Source of the DNA: Candidatus Latescibacterota bacterium
Lineage (GTDB): Bacteria; JAAXHH01
Length of the DNA: 64,000 nt
Direction: 5' to 3'
Assembly: GCA_022821085.1 (NCBI GenBank)
Contig: JAJEEG010000002.1
Location: 186,001 to 250,000, forward strand
The notes beneath the pieces were generated by a model. The model worked only from the letters and a program-made list of their open reading frames with translations, did not search any database and was not told the origin of the DNA. Below, one piece after another: positions 48,995 to 56,045 of the stretch (position 1 is the first letter of the stretch; each line of letters begins with the position of its first letter). The position numbers were made by a program, and so were the translations under genes.

Positions 48995-49027
48995 TCAGTC
49001 GTCACACCTCCGTTGTTCAGATATCAT
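48995..49027 (-). CDS. Possible 10-residue micro-ORF
   Basis: AAAGGAGGA ends 4 bp before an ATG at 49027; the frame reads MISEQRRCDD then TGA, 32 bp before the terminator stem. Too short to support by homology; the strong ribosome site is the only evidence that it is translated. Confidence 0.3.
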   Translation of the reverse strand: MISEQRRCDD

Positions 49028-49096
49028 AATTCCTCCTTTCCTTTTTGCGCCGCCGTGCTGCAGTACGTGGCGCGGTCCATGCCGATGCATCAACAT

Positions 49097-49140
49097 GCCG
49101 GATATGATCCGGCGTCAATTCCCCGATCGAACCGGGGAAT
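49097..49140. repeat. Two adjacent hairpins
   Basis: GCCGGAT-ATG-ATCCGGC (49097-49113) and ATTCCCC (49119-49125... plus-strand AATTCCCC) pairing with GGGGAAT (49134-49140) around a 9-nt loop. On the minus strand a TTGACG (-35-like, 49118-49113) precedes the first palindrome, which would then occupy a 17-bp promoter spacer. The -10 (TGTTGA) is weak. Confidence 0.5.
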
Positions 49141-49229
49141 AAACCACAAGTCACAACATTTCATCGAGATACGGGAAACCGAAACGCCTCCTGAGATTCC
49201 ACGGGAGCGGATGCAGGTTGCCCCGAAGT

Positions 49230-50279
49230 TCAAGCATACTCCGGTCTCGGCGTGACGCCGAATCCCGGTCGATCTGTCGGCGCGATGCTCCCTTCCGAAA
49301 CCACGGGCTCGTCGAGCAGGACCGCGTCCTCCCCACCGCTCCACCGGTCCGGATGAGTCTCGGCCAGGTCCATGCAATCCGTGGCCGCGATCAGGTGCAG
49401 CCCCCAGATCTCACCGCCGCGATGGGGGCAAACGGGCACGCCGTGCGATCTCGCCAGGTCGACGATACGCAGTCCGGCCGTTATCCCGCCGCACCAGGTG
49501 ATATCCGGCTGCCACAGGTCCAGGGCGCCGGCGCGGGCGATGGCGGCGAAGGCGTGGTGAGCGAAGTCATGCTCGCCGCCGGCCAGCAGCACCGGCGCCA
49601 GCCGGGGCCGGAGTTCCGCCAATTCGTTCAAATGGTCCGGTGTGACGAGATCCTCGAACCAGTAGGGCGCATATTCGTCCAGGGCCTCGCGCATCCGCAG
49701 GGCTACCGCGGCATCCCAGGACATGTAGCAGTCGAACATGAGCAGCGCGTCCCGGCCGAACATCTCCCTGCAACGGGCCGCCTGGGCCACGGCCGAATCA
49801 TAGTCGGCGGCTGACTGCCACTTGTGCGATCGCTTCACCGCGGTATAGCCCAGGTCGCGGACCCGGGACAGATCGCCTCCGGTCGCGTAGGCGCGGATCC
49901 TGCCCTTCTTCAATCCACCGATCAGATCGTACACGGGCCGGCCCTCGGCCTTTCCGAGCAGATCCCACAGGGCCAGGTCGATCCCGCTCAGGGCCATGAT
50001 CGTTATGCCGCCGCGGCCGTACGGCAGGGATTTGTAGTACAGGTGGTCCCAAACCCGGCGGATCTCATCCACGCTCCCGATGGACCTGCCGACCAGCGCA
50101 TCGCGCAGATGGCCGTTGACGATCAGTTTGCCGGGCTCGCCGCCCCCGCCATATCCGTACCCGGTCACGCCCGCGTCCGTTTCCACCCGGACCACAATCT
50201 GCCAGTAGTATTCCTGCCAGGCGCCCGTGCCTTTATTGCGCCGAGACGGGTAGACGGCCTTGACGTCCGTGATCTTCAT
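49230..50279 (-). CDS. Mandelate racemase/muconate lactonizing enzyme-family protein
   Basis: 349 residues from the ATG at 50279 (MKITDVKAVYPSRR). Enolase superfamily: N-terminal capping domain with TDAGVTGYGYGGGG and RGGITIMALSGIDLALWDLL, then a barrel with putative metal ligands D in LMFDCYMSW, E in YWFEDLV and E in LLAGGEHDF; AVKRSHKW may supply the catalytic Lys. C-terminal VPVCPHRGGEIWGLHL fits sugar-acid dehydratases. Likely a dehydratase or racemase of an acid sugar; substrate undetermined. Stands alone between a tRNA terminator and the micro-ORF region. Confidence 0.88.
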   Translation of the reverse strand: MKITDVKAVYPSRRNKGTGAWQEYYWQIVVRVETDAGVTGYGYGGGGEPGKLIVNGHLRDALVGRSIGSVDEIRRVWDHLYYKSLPYGRGGITIMALSGIDLALWDLLGKAEGRPVYDLIGGLKKGRIRAYATGGDLSRVRDLGYTAVKRSHKWQSAADYDSAVAQAARCREMFGRDALLMFDCYMSWDAAVALRMREALDEYAPYWFEDLVTPDHLNELAELRPRLAPVLLAGGEHDFAHHAFAAIARAGALDLWQPDITWCGGITAGLRIVDLARSHGVPVCPHRGGEIWGLHLIAATDCMDLAETHPDRWSGGEDAVLLDEPVVSEGSIAPTDRPGFGVTPRPEYA

Positions 50280-50288
50280 GCCGTAATA

Positions 50289-50328
50289 GCAACAGGTTGC
50301 GGACAATGGCAACAGGTTGCGGATCGGG
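50289..50328. repeat. 2 x 20-bp tandem duplication, intergenic
   Basis: GCAACAGGTTGCGGACAATG followed by GCAACAGGTTGCGGATCGGG, 10 bp upstream of the enolase-superfamily start codon, in its leader. Confidence 0.85.
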
Positions 50329-50337
50329 TGAGCATGA

Positions 50338-50367
50338 GAAACCCGGCCGGGGAGACCCGTGCCGGGC
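50338..50367 (-). terminator. Probable terminator after tRNA-Val
   Basis: On the minus strand: CCCGGC (50367-50362), 13-nt loop, GCCGGG (50348-50343), then TTTCT. It ends the tRNA transcript before the enolase-superfamily gene. Confidence 0.5.
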
Positions 50368-50390
50368 GGCTATACGGTTCGGAATCGAAT

Positions 50391-50463
50391 GGGCGCTAGT
50401 GGGATCGAACCACTGACCTCCACGATGTCAACGTGGCACTCTAACCATCTGAGCTAAGCGCCC
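50391..50463 (-). tRNA. tRNA-Val (anticodon GAC)
   Basis: 73 nt. Acceptor GGGCGCT/AGCGCCC, D-arm TAGCTCAGATGGTTAGAG, anticodon stem CCACG/CGTGG with loop TTGACAT, and T-arm with GGTTCGATCC. Discriminator A; CCA not encoded. Reads GUC and GUU. Confidence 0.96.
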
Positions 50464-50501
50464 TGCAAAACAGCATTCACCAGTGTGTTCATGACCCCGA
50501 A

Positions 50502-50588
50502 TGCCGAGGGCCGGACTCGAACCGGCACGGACTATTGAGGTCCGGGAGATTTTAAGTCTCCTGTGTCTACCAATTCCACCACCCCGGC
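50502..50588 (-). tRNA. tRNA-Leu (anticodon TAA)
   Basis: 87 nt with a long variable arm (CGGACCTCAATAGTCCG), as expected for Leu. Acceptor GCCGGGG/CCTCGGC with one G-T pair, anticodon stem GGAGA/TCTCC with loop CTTAAAA, T-arm GCCGGTTCGAGTCCGGC. CCA not encoded. First of a two-tRNA transcript with tRNA-Val 38 bp downstream. Confidence 0.96.
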
Positions 50589-50622
50589 ATACCGTCCCCG
50601 GTTCTCCCAACTCAACTGCACC

Positions 50623-50651
50623 ATGGTAGGACGGGAGCCCCCGCAAGTCAA
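50623..50651 (-). promoter_or_regulatory. Promoter of the tRNA-Leu/tRNA-Val unit
   Basis: On the minus strand: TTGACT (50646-50651), a 17-bp spacer and TACCAT (50623-50628), about 35 bp upstream of the tRNA-Leu 5' end. Confidence 0.55.
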
Positions 50652-50717
50652 GGGAAACAGGTCTTCTAACTGACTCTAATATGGATCGTGCCAGTCGGTT
50701 GGAAACAGCTCATGCTG

Positions 50718-51332
50718 TTACTTTTTCTTATGTAATTGCACCCAATCTATTTCGCCCGTTATGAGGAACTCCTCGGCGCCAATCTTCGATTTTGTCCCAT
50801 CTTCCCGAATCCAATGAGCATCCTGAAGCGATAAACTCTGTTTTGTTTCTCGGCTACTCATCCTTTTAGGCCAACCCACAAGTTTTTCTCCGCTTCCCAG
50901 TTTAACCAACACCCAGTGGTTAGACAATCGAAATGCTCCATCCCAGGGCTGCGCGTCATGCGACTGTCGAGTCAGTCCGATTTTCCTTAGGAGTCTCATC
51001 CAGTCCTTGTTTATCGCCAATGACAGAAGAATCGATACCAATAGGGAGATCCCCGTTAGTGCTATTATCCCACCCAATTCTACAGAAAGAAACATCAACT
51101 GGTGCTCATTGGATGCAACCGGCTTTACAGTTACTTGAAGACCAGGCAAGTAGCCAGAATCCACAAAAAATGAATAGATGACATAAACACCAAAACTCAA
51201 AGCCAAGGCACGCACAATCAATCGAAGCGGCACGTTTTCTCGAGTTCCCGTTGGAAGCTCGACAAGAGCTACCACAAAGAAACCCGGAAGAAGAACAATC
51301 AGAACGTAAATCGCCTGAATGGAATTAGGCAT
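50718..51332 (-). CDS. DUF6338-like membrane protein (AT-rich)
   Basis: 204 residues from the ATG at 51332. Three hydrophobic segments (about 5-23 AIYVLIVLLPGFFVVAL, 41-58 and 88-108), the first containing the PGF motif, then a soluble C-terminal domain with HWVLVKLGSGEKLVGWPKR and GEIDWVQLHKK, resembling DUF6338 proteins. Role unknown. Base composition is far more AT-rich than the neighbours and codon use differs, pointing to acquired DNA beside the tRNA pair. It overlaps the small acidic gene upstream by 8 bp. Confidence 0.7.
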   Translation of the reverse strand: MPNSIQAIYVLIVLLPGFFVVALVELPTGTRENVPLRLIVRALALSFGVYVIYSFFVDSGYLPGLQVTVKPVASNEHQLMFLSVELGGIIALTGISLLVSILLSLAINKDWMRLLRKIGLTRQSHDAQPWDGAFRLSNHWVLVKLGSGEKLVGWPKRMSSRETKQSLSLQDAHWIREDGTKSKIGAEEFLITGEIDWVQLHKKK

Positions 51333-51522
51333 CTTTACCACTACCCTCAATTAATGACTGGGACTGATCTGTCTGACTGTTCTCATTTCCGCTCGAAGGT
51401 GGATTTGGTGAAATCATCTCCGGCGTAATTTCAGGCATGGTTTCGATTCCTGGTGAATCTTCGTTTACGCTCTTGATTTCAATATCATTCTGATCCCGGG
51501 AAGTGTGTCTCTCCTCAGACAT
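51325..51522 (-). CDS. Small acidic protein (AT-rich)
   Basis: 65 residues from the ATG at 51522 with GGAG 8 bp upstream; a start at 51549 is less likely. Rich in Glu, Ser, Pro and Asn (EDSPGIETMPEITPEMISPN), probably disordered. No recognised domain. Translationally coupled to the DUF6338-like gene and sharing its low GC, so the two form one acquired unit. Confidence 0.6.
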   Translation of the reverse strand: MSEERHTSRDQNDIEIKSVNEDSPGIETMPEITPEMISPNPPSSGNENSQTDQSQSLIEGSGKDA

Positions 51523-51687
51523 AGCGGTCTCCAATGCGGCTAGAACCACTGGGACTATTCCGAGAATCCAGATGGCTATTCACCTGAATCCATTCCCAGT
51601 ATCAAACTTTCAACTCCAATTTGGGTTTAAGATCAATTTCGAAAATGAAGAATCCAATAGAGTCTGGAACTAAACGCCCATTAGTAG

Positions 51688-51716
51688 AATGTACATGGAT
51701 TAGCGATTAGGGTAAA
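51688..51716 (-). promoter_or_regulatory. Promoter candidate for the AT-rich gene pair
   Basis: On the minus strand: TTTACC (51711-51716), a 17-bp spacer and TACATT (51688-51693), about 165 bp before the small acidic gene. The 51523-51791 gap is AT-rich and shows nothing else. Confidence 0.35.
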
Positions 51717-51791
51717 CTCTTCTTTGCTAACCGTATCCGTTCACAGAGATGCATATGATTCTGAAATTAACTTGGCAAGCGTGTCCGATTC

Positions 51792-53183
51792 TCAGATTCC
51801 GTCAGCAGGGGCTTCCCCCAACGCACCGGACCAGCACGCGAAGGGCCGTCCCTTCCGTTCGTCGTTCTTGAAGAAGGCCAGGTAGGTCATGACGTCGTAG
51901 GCGATGAAGGCGCGGCCTGTACGGGATGACCGGGCGAGGTGGTGCACCCGGCGCCACGTACCCGCGTTAAAGTAGACCTGCGCTCCCCGGCGCCCGTTCC
52001 CCGGCGCGACGTCGAGGGGCACGATTTCGTGATGATGGGTGTGACCGTACACCACGAAGCGGGCTTCGAGGTCCTCAAGCGCTTTCTCCCTGGCCGCGTG
52101 GGCAAAGTAGGAATCCGCCGAATCGCCCGTCACCCGGTCCCACCACGCGCCCAGCGCACCGGACAGGCCCAGCGGTACGTTCCGCGTGAACCGGAGCGCA
52201 TACTCCAGCTTGTCCACGCTCTCGAAGGGGTTGTACATCGAACCCAGGTCCCGTATGAAATCCAGGTTGAGGAAGTCGTCCACCAGGCTGTTCCACGTAT
52301 CCTTGACTTTACCGGCCTGCATCGGGGACACGCCGTGCTCACGCAGCAGCGCGTCGACCCAGACGGAGGCGGCGGCCAGCGGACGGACGTTGTCCAGTTC
52401 GCGCAGGCCTTCGATGAAGGTCCGGGGAAGCAGCGAGCCCAATCGGTTGCGGACTTCGAAGGGGAATCTGTTCAACAGCTCGATCACGATCGCGTCTCCC
52501 AGGGAGGGTTGGTCCCGCGAACCGGAAAAGTTGAACGGATCGTAAATATCGCCATGGCACGCCCGGACTCCGTGCGCCCGCAGTATCCCGGCAATGGGGG
52601 CCGACTCTTTGGGCTCGTGGGGGAAGGGCTGTTCAGGGTCGTTTTCCAGTCCCAGGGCGGCTGCGACCTTTCTGCGGAGAAGCTGGCAGGCTCTGCCGGG
52701 GAGGCAGTAGAACCAGTCGTGGTTCCCGACCATGTAGTGGATGCCGACCTCGACCGGCACGCCGGGTTCGGACGGCCGCGGGTCTCCGTTGGCGCCGCCG
52801 GGCGGAGGCAGCAGGAGACCACCGGGTTCGGCCAGGTTCCTGAGGCAGGTGAGCGACGGTTCGTTGTGCGCCAGGATAGCGGTGGTTATGTCGTTCAGCT
52901 TCCCGATGAAAGGCAGATCATCGGGATCGCTCCAGGGGCGCGGCCCATGGTCCTGCTCCAGCCACGCCGTGGACCTGAGGACGTCCAGGATATCACCAAG
53001 GAGGAGGATGTCGATTCGCTCGATCGGCTGGTACCGGCCTCCCTTGCGCCATGAGGCCGCGATGGCCATGTCCCGGACCCGCCTGGCGAAAATCCGGAAG
53101 GCGTTTTCCTTGATGGTCCGCCCGGTCGTGCCGTCGGTAAGGTGTAGATCGCTGATGATTACTATCATGAAGGTTCTGGTCAT
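51792..53183 (-). CDS. Calcineurin-like metallophosphoesterase
   Basis: 463 residues. All five metal/phosphate motifs are visible: ISDLHL, LLGDILDVL, VGNHDWF, ACHGDIYD and VYGHTHHHE. A long insertion between the fourth and fifth motifs (about residues 225-370, mainly helical) sets it apart from small phosphodiesterases. Likely a dinuclear-metal phosphoesterase; substrate (nucleotide, phosphoprotein or lipid) unknown. The start codon overlaps the upstream gene as ATGA-type coupling; the alternative ATG at 53168 would remove 5 residues. Confidence 0.88.
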   Translation of the reverse strand: MTRTFMIVIISDLHLTDGTTGRTIKENAFRIFARRVRDMAIAASWRKGGRYQPIERIDILLLGDILDVLRSTAWLEQDHGPRPWSDPDDLPFIGKLNDITTAILAHNEPSLTCLRNLAEPGGLLLPPPGGANGDPRPSEPGVPVEVGIHYMVGNHDWFYCLPGRACQLLRRKVAAALGLENDPEQPFPHEPKESAPIAGILRAHGVRACHGDIYDPFNFSGSRDQPSLGDAIVIELLNRFPFEVRNRLGSLLPRTFIEGLRELDNVRPLAAASVWVDALLREHGVSPMQAGKVKDTWNSLVDDFLNLDFIRDLGSMYNPFESVDKLEYALRFTRNVPLGLSGALGAWWDRVTGDSADSYFAHAAREKALEDLEARFVVYGHTHHHEIVPLDVAPGNGRRGAQVYFNAGTWRRVHHLARSSRTGRAFIAYDVMTYLAFFKNDERKGRPFACWSGALGEAPADGI

Positions 53184-53854
53184 CCATCCCGCTGGGTGAG
53201 GTCGAAACCGATCATGTAGGTTCCACCGGTGCCCCGTCCGTGGACCGTCAGCCGGGCCTTTTCACCATCGGTCAATTCCCCGAACGTGGTTGATCCCCTG
53301 AACAGAATCGCGTCGCCACCCGCGATCTTCTTCAGGAGGAAGGACTGCAGGTCGTCCGCGGCGGCGCCCAGGGATTCGGGCAGGTTCAGGGGCAGGTCTT
53401 CCGGGACCGTTCCCTTGATTCTGCCGATGACGGCCTCGACGATGCCGCCCAGAAAATCCTTGATCTTGTCCCAGGCGTCCCTGCGGTCCACGTCGAACAC
53501 CTTGAACTGTATGGAATGGATTCGCTTCCCCCGCACCAGCAGGATCAGCTTATCCCAATCGTCGATGGCCTCCATTTCGAACCGGCCGCACCGGTCGGGC
53601 GAACCGTCACCGATCCTGAGATGCTCCTCGCCTACGCTTCGAACGTAATTCGGCTTGCCCGACCTTCCGGCATCACACTCCCAGAAGGTGTCGAGGCTCG
53701 GCATCACGGCATGTTCGGTGGCGAACTGGCTTCGGTGGTTGATAAAGCGCAGATCGACGACGAAGCGGAAATTGGCCTTGTTGTTCGGAAGATCCGCGGG
53801 AAACAGGAAATCCGTCAGCGTGAATTCATAGAGCGGCAAGGAGATTCTCCACAT
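53180..53854 (-). CDS. Unknown protein coupled to the phosphoesterase
   Basis: 224 residues from the ATG at 53854 (GTG at 53860 possible; neither has a clear ribosome site). Beta-rich N-terminal half (LYEFTLTDFLFPADL, FRFVVDLRFI, LILLVRGKRIHSIQFKVFD), a helical middle and a C-terminal strand pair (RLTVHGRGTGGTYMIGFDL); overall like a C2/PLAT-type sandwich, but no family is recognised. Overlap with the phosphoesterase suggests a functional pair. Confidence 0.65.
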   Translation of the reverse strand: MWRISLPLYEFTLTDFLFPADLPNNKANFRFVVDLRFINHRSQFATEHAVMPSLDTFWECDAGRSGKPNYVRSVGEEHLRIGDGSPDRCGRFEMEAIDDWDKLILLVRGKRIHSIQFKVFDVDRRDAWDKIKDFLGGIVEAVIGRIKGTVPEDLPLNLPESLGAAADDLQSFLLKKIAGGDAILFRGSTTFGELTDGEKARLTVHGRGTGGTYMIGFDLTQRDG

Positions 53855-53856
53855 AT

Positions 53857-53868
53857 GCACACGTGTGC
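53857..53868. promoter_or_regulatory. Perfect 12-bp palindrome at the gene start
   Basis: GCACACGTGTGC immediately upstream of, and overlapping the GTG alternative for, the 53180-53854 gene. Position suits an operator for this two-gene unit. Confidence 0.4.
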
Positions 53869-53999
53869 GTTACCGGTCAAAAAAAGTACGACTCGGCATT
53901 CCCGATTCAAGCAGGAAGACGGATAGGATACCTCGAGGCGCAAGGACAATCGACGTCTCGTAAGTCGGATCCATCCGTGAGTCGAAGTTTCAAGAAGGA

Positions 54000-54028
54000 G
54001 CCGGACCGGACGATACGACCGGACCGGC
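54000..54028 (-). terminator. Possible terminator of the HU gene
   Basis: GCCGGTCCGG / CCGGTCCGGC on the minus strand, ten pairs with one T-T mismatch and a 9-nt loop, 16 bp after the HU stop, followed by TCCTTCTT. The T-tract is imperfect. Confidence 0.5.
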
Positions 54029-54043
54029 CCCCGTATTCCGGAT

Positions 54044-54316
54044 TTAGCCTATGGCGTCTTTCAAAGCTTTGCCGGCCGTAAACTTGGCCACGTTTCTCGC
54101 CGCGATCGTAATGGACTCGCCCGTACCGGGATTTCGCCCCTGGCGAGCAGCGCGGTTCGATACGCTGAACGTGCCGAAGCCGATCAGCGTGACGGAATCG
54201 CCGTCGCTCAGACTGCTCTTGATGGCGTCGAGTGCTGCGGCGACTGCGGCGTCGGCCTGTGCTTTGGACAACCCAGTAGCATCAGCAACCTTACCGGCCA
54301 ATTCTGTGCGATTCAT
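54044..54316 (-). CDS. hup: DNA-binding protein HU
   Basis: 90 residues, the standard HU/IHF length. N-terminal MNRTELAGKVADATGLSKAQ, core VTLIGFGTFSVSNRAARQGR and the GRNPGTGESITI arm with the conserved Pro that intercalates DNA. Nucleoid-associated dimer that bends DNA nonspecifically. GGAGGG lies 7 bp before the ATG. Monocistronic, with its own promoter and a probable terminator. Confidence 0.96.
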   Translation of the reverse strand: MNRTELAGKVADATGLSKAQADAAVAAALDAIKSSLSDGDSVTLIGFGTFSVSNRAARQGRNPGTGESITIAARNVAKFTAGKALKDAIG

Positions 54317-54432
54317 TGATTACCCTCCAGATGAAATAATGGGAGTAATGCACCCGATAGAGTGCGAGAATTCCCGCGACAGACCGTTCGAAGGTCCTGT
54401 GCTTGCGGGTGAATTACGTGAAATGCACGTGC

Positions 54433-54462
54433 AATATATTTCGTACGCGGTTTCGTAAGCAA
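54433..54462 (-). promoter_or_regulatory. Promoter candidate for the HU gene
   Basis: On the minus strand: TTGCTT (54457-54462), an 18-bp spacer and TATATT (54433-54438), about 115 bp upstream of the HU ATG, in an AT-rich region. Confidence 0.45.
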
Positions 54463-54554
54463 GTTTTTTTTCGCTATACCTGTGTATGGTACTGCGACAG
54501 GACGGGCGATTTCATTGATTTCGATCCACGAAACTTCTATTTTTCAATCTAATC

Positions 54555-55943
54555 ATGCCGGCTAAAAATCCGTCCAGAAGATTGCTTCTCCTGATGCCGA
54601 CGACGACCTATCGCGCGGATCCGTTTCTGGAAGCGGCGCGCCGCATGGACCTTGAAGTCGTCGTGGGATCGGACTTCTGCAAGTTGCTGGCGGAGGAGTG
54701 GGACATCCCGCTGTCGCTCAGGCTCCGGTACGTGTCGCAGGCCGTGGGTGAAATCGTGAACTATGCCCGTGAACATCGCCTCGACGCCATCGTACCCGTC
54801 GACGACTATACCACCGAAATCGCCGCCCGGGCGTGTAAGGTCCTCGGCCTGCCGCACAACTCGCCCGAGGCGGCCGTCGCCGCCCACAACAAGTACCGCA
54901 TGCGTGAAATGCTTTCGGCCGCGGGGGTATGGTGCCCCTATTTCGCCCGTTTCGACCTGTCGCTTCCCGTCGAGGAAATCGCGCTGGAACAGCGTTACCC
55001 CTGTGTGCTCAAGCCCGTCCTGCTATCGGGCAGCCGGGGGGTAATCCGGGCCGACACGCCGGACGACTTCATCGAAGCGTTCCGAAGGATCGGCCGCATA
55101 TTGGAAAGCGCGTCGGACCGTCCGCCGAGCCTTGATCCCGACGCCCACCGCATCATGGTGGAGTCTTATATGCCCGGCCGGGAGGTGGCCCTGGAGGGCC
55201 TATTGAACGACGGCCGTCTGCGCGTGCTCGCCCTGTTCGACAAGCCCGATCCCCTGGAGGGACCCTTCTTCGAAGAGACGATATACGTAACGCCTTCGTG
55301 CTTGACCGAAGAGACCCAACAGGTCGTTTTCGATGCCGTCCAGCGGGCTTCCACGGCCGTGGGACTCACGGAGGGACCCGTCCATGCCGAATTGCGGATC
55401 CATCACGGCAGGGCCGGTATCATCGAGATCGCGGGCCGGTCCATCGGGGGACTGTGCTCGCGCGTCCTGGAGCACGGGCTGGGGATGTCCCTGGAAGAAC
55501 TCATCCTGCGCCATGCCCTGGGTGAGAATGTGGACGGAGGCGGCAAGGCGCCGGGCAGCGGCAAGGCGCCGGGCAGCGGCGGAGCGGATCACGCGGACCA
55601 GGCAGGCCGGGCAGGCCAGGCAGGCCAGGCAGGCCAGGCAGGCCGCGAGACGCAGGGCCGTACCGGGACGGGAGACGAGGCTGCGGGGGTGATGATGATG
55701 CCGGTACCGGAAAGCGGATTGTTCCAGCGATTCGACGGCGTGGAGGAGGCGAAGGAGATCCCGGGCGTGGTGGACGTGGTCGTCACCGCGAAGGAAGGCG
55801 ACATGCTGACCCCACTGCCGGAAGGCGCCAGCTACCCCGGTTTCATATTCGCCAGGGGGGATGATCCGGGCCAGGTCGAGCGGGTCCTTCGAAGGGCCCA
55901 TGGAGAGCTTCGAATGCACGTCAAGAAGGTCCTGGCCACGTAG
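54555..55943 (+). CDS. ATP-grasp carboxylate-amine ligase
   Basis: 462 residues. N-terminal Rossmann-like domain (RRLLLLMPTTTYRADPF), then ATP-grasp: AAVAAHNKYRMREMLSAAGV, RYPCVLKPVLLSGSRGV, MVESYMPGREVALEG and GPVHAELRIHHGRAGIIEIA (Mg ligands). The C-terminal domain (about 390-462) follows a repeat-built linker (GKAPGS x2, then QAG-type triplets, about 330-363). Resembles dipeptide or amino-acid ligases of the BL00235/CarB-like type. Substrates unknown; no neighbouring biosynthetic partner is obvious. Confidence 0.85.
   Translation: MPAKNPSRRLLLLMPTTTYRADPFLEAARRMDLEVVVGSDFCKLLAEEWDIPLSLRLRYVSQAVGEIVNYAREHRLDAIVPVDDYTTEIAARACKVLGLPHNSPEAAVAAHNKYRMREMLSAAGVWCPYFARFDLSLPVEEIALEQRYPCVLKPVLLSGSRGVIRADTPDDFIEAFRRIGRILESASDRPPSLDPDAHRIMVESYMPGREVALEGLLNDGRLRVLALFDKPDPLEGPFFEETIYVTPSCLTEETQQVVFDAVQRASTAVGLTEGPVHAELRIHHGRAGIIEIAGRSIGGLCSRVLEHGLGMSLEELILRHALGENVDGGGKAPGSGKAPGSGGADHADQAGRAGQAGQAGQAGRETQGRTGTGDEAAGVMMMPVPESGLFQRFDGVEEAKEIPGVVDVVVTAKEGDMLTPLPEGASYPGFIFARGDDPGQVERVLRRAHGELRMHVKKVLAT
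55542..55577. repeat. 2 x 18-bp tandem duplication in the ATP-grasp gene
   Basis: GGCAAGGCGCCGGGCAGC twice, perfect, encoding GKAPGS twice. Confidence 0.92.
55599..55643. repeat. 5 x 9-bp tandem array in the ATP-grasp gene
   Basis: CAGGCAGGC, CGGGCAGGC, then CAGGCAGGC three times, encoding (Q/R)AG triplets in the linker before the C-terminal domain. Confidence 0.92.
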
Positions 55944-56045
55944 CGGGGTTCCGTGCCGTCTGACGTGCAGCGGGGAATCCGTGCCGTCCTCGGAAATCCT
56001 TGAACAGAATATCGGCAAGCAGTTCGAACAAGGGAGAATCCAACC

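Larger units (their letters stand above)
48778..49229. other. 450-bp region between an enolase-superfamily gene and pyrD
   Basis: Both flanking genes are on the minus strand. In transcription order it contains two hairpins (49119-49140 and 49097-49113), a strong ribosome site with a 10-codon frame (49027-48995), a rho-independent terminator (48963-48923) and a perfect TATAAT (48897-48892) that probably serves pyrD. It may encode a short independent transcript. Confidence 0.5.

Noticed and set aside
48914-49027. pyrD attenuator (leader peptide plus terminator)
   Set aside because: A TATAAT lies between the terminator and pyrD, suggesting a separate promoter, and no antiterminator pairing was evident. 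Kept only as an untyped small transcription unit.
50391-51791. Integrated mobile element at the tRNA genes
   Set aside because: No integrase, transposase or direct-repeat att copy was found; only composition and position hint at acquisition.
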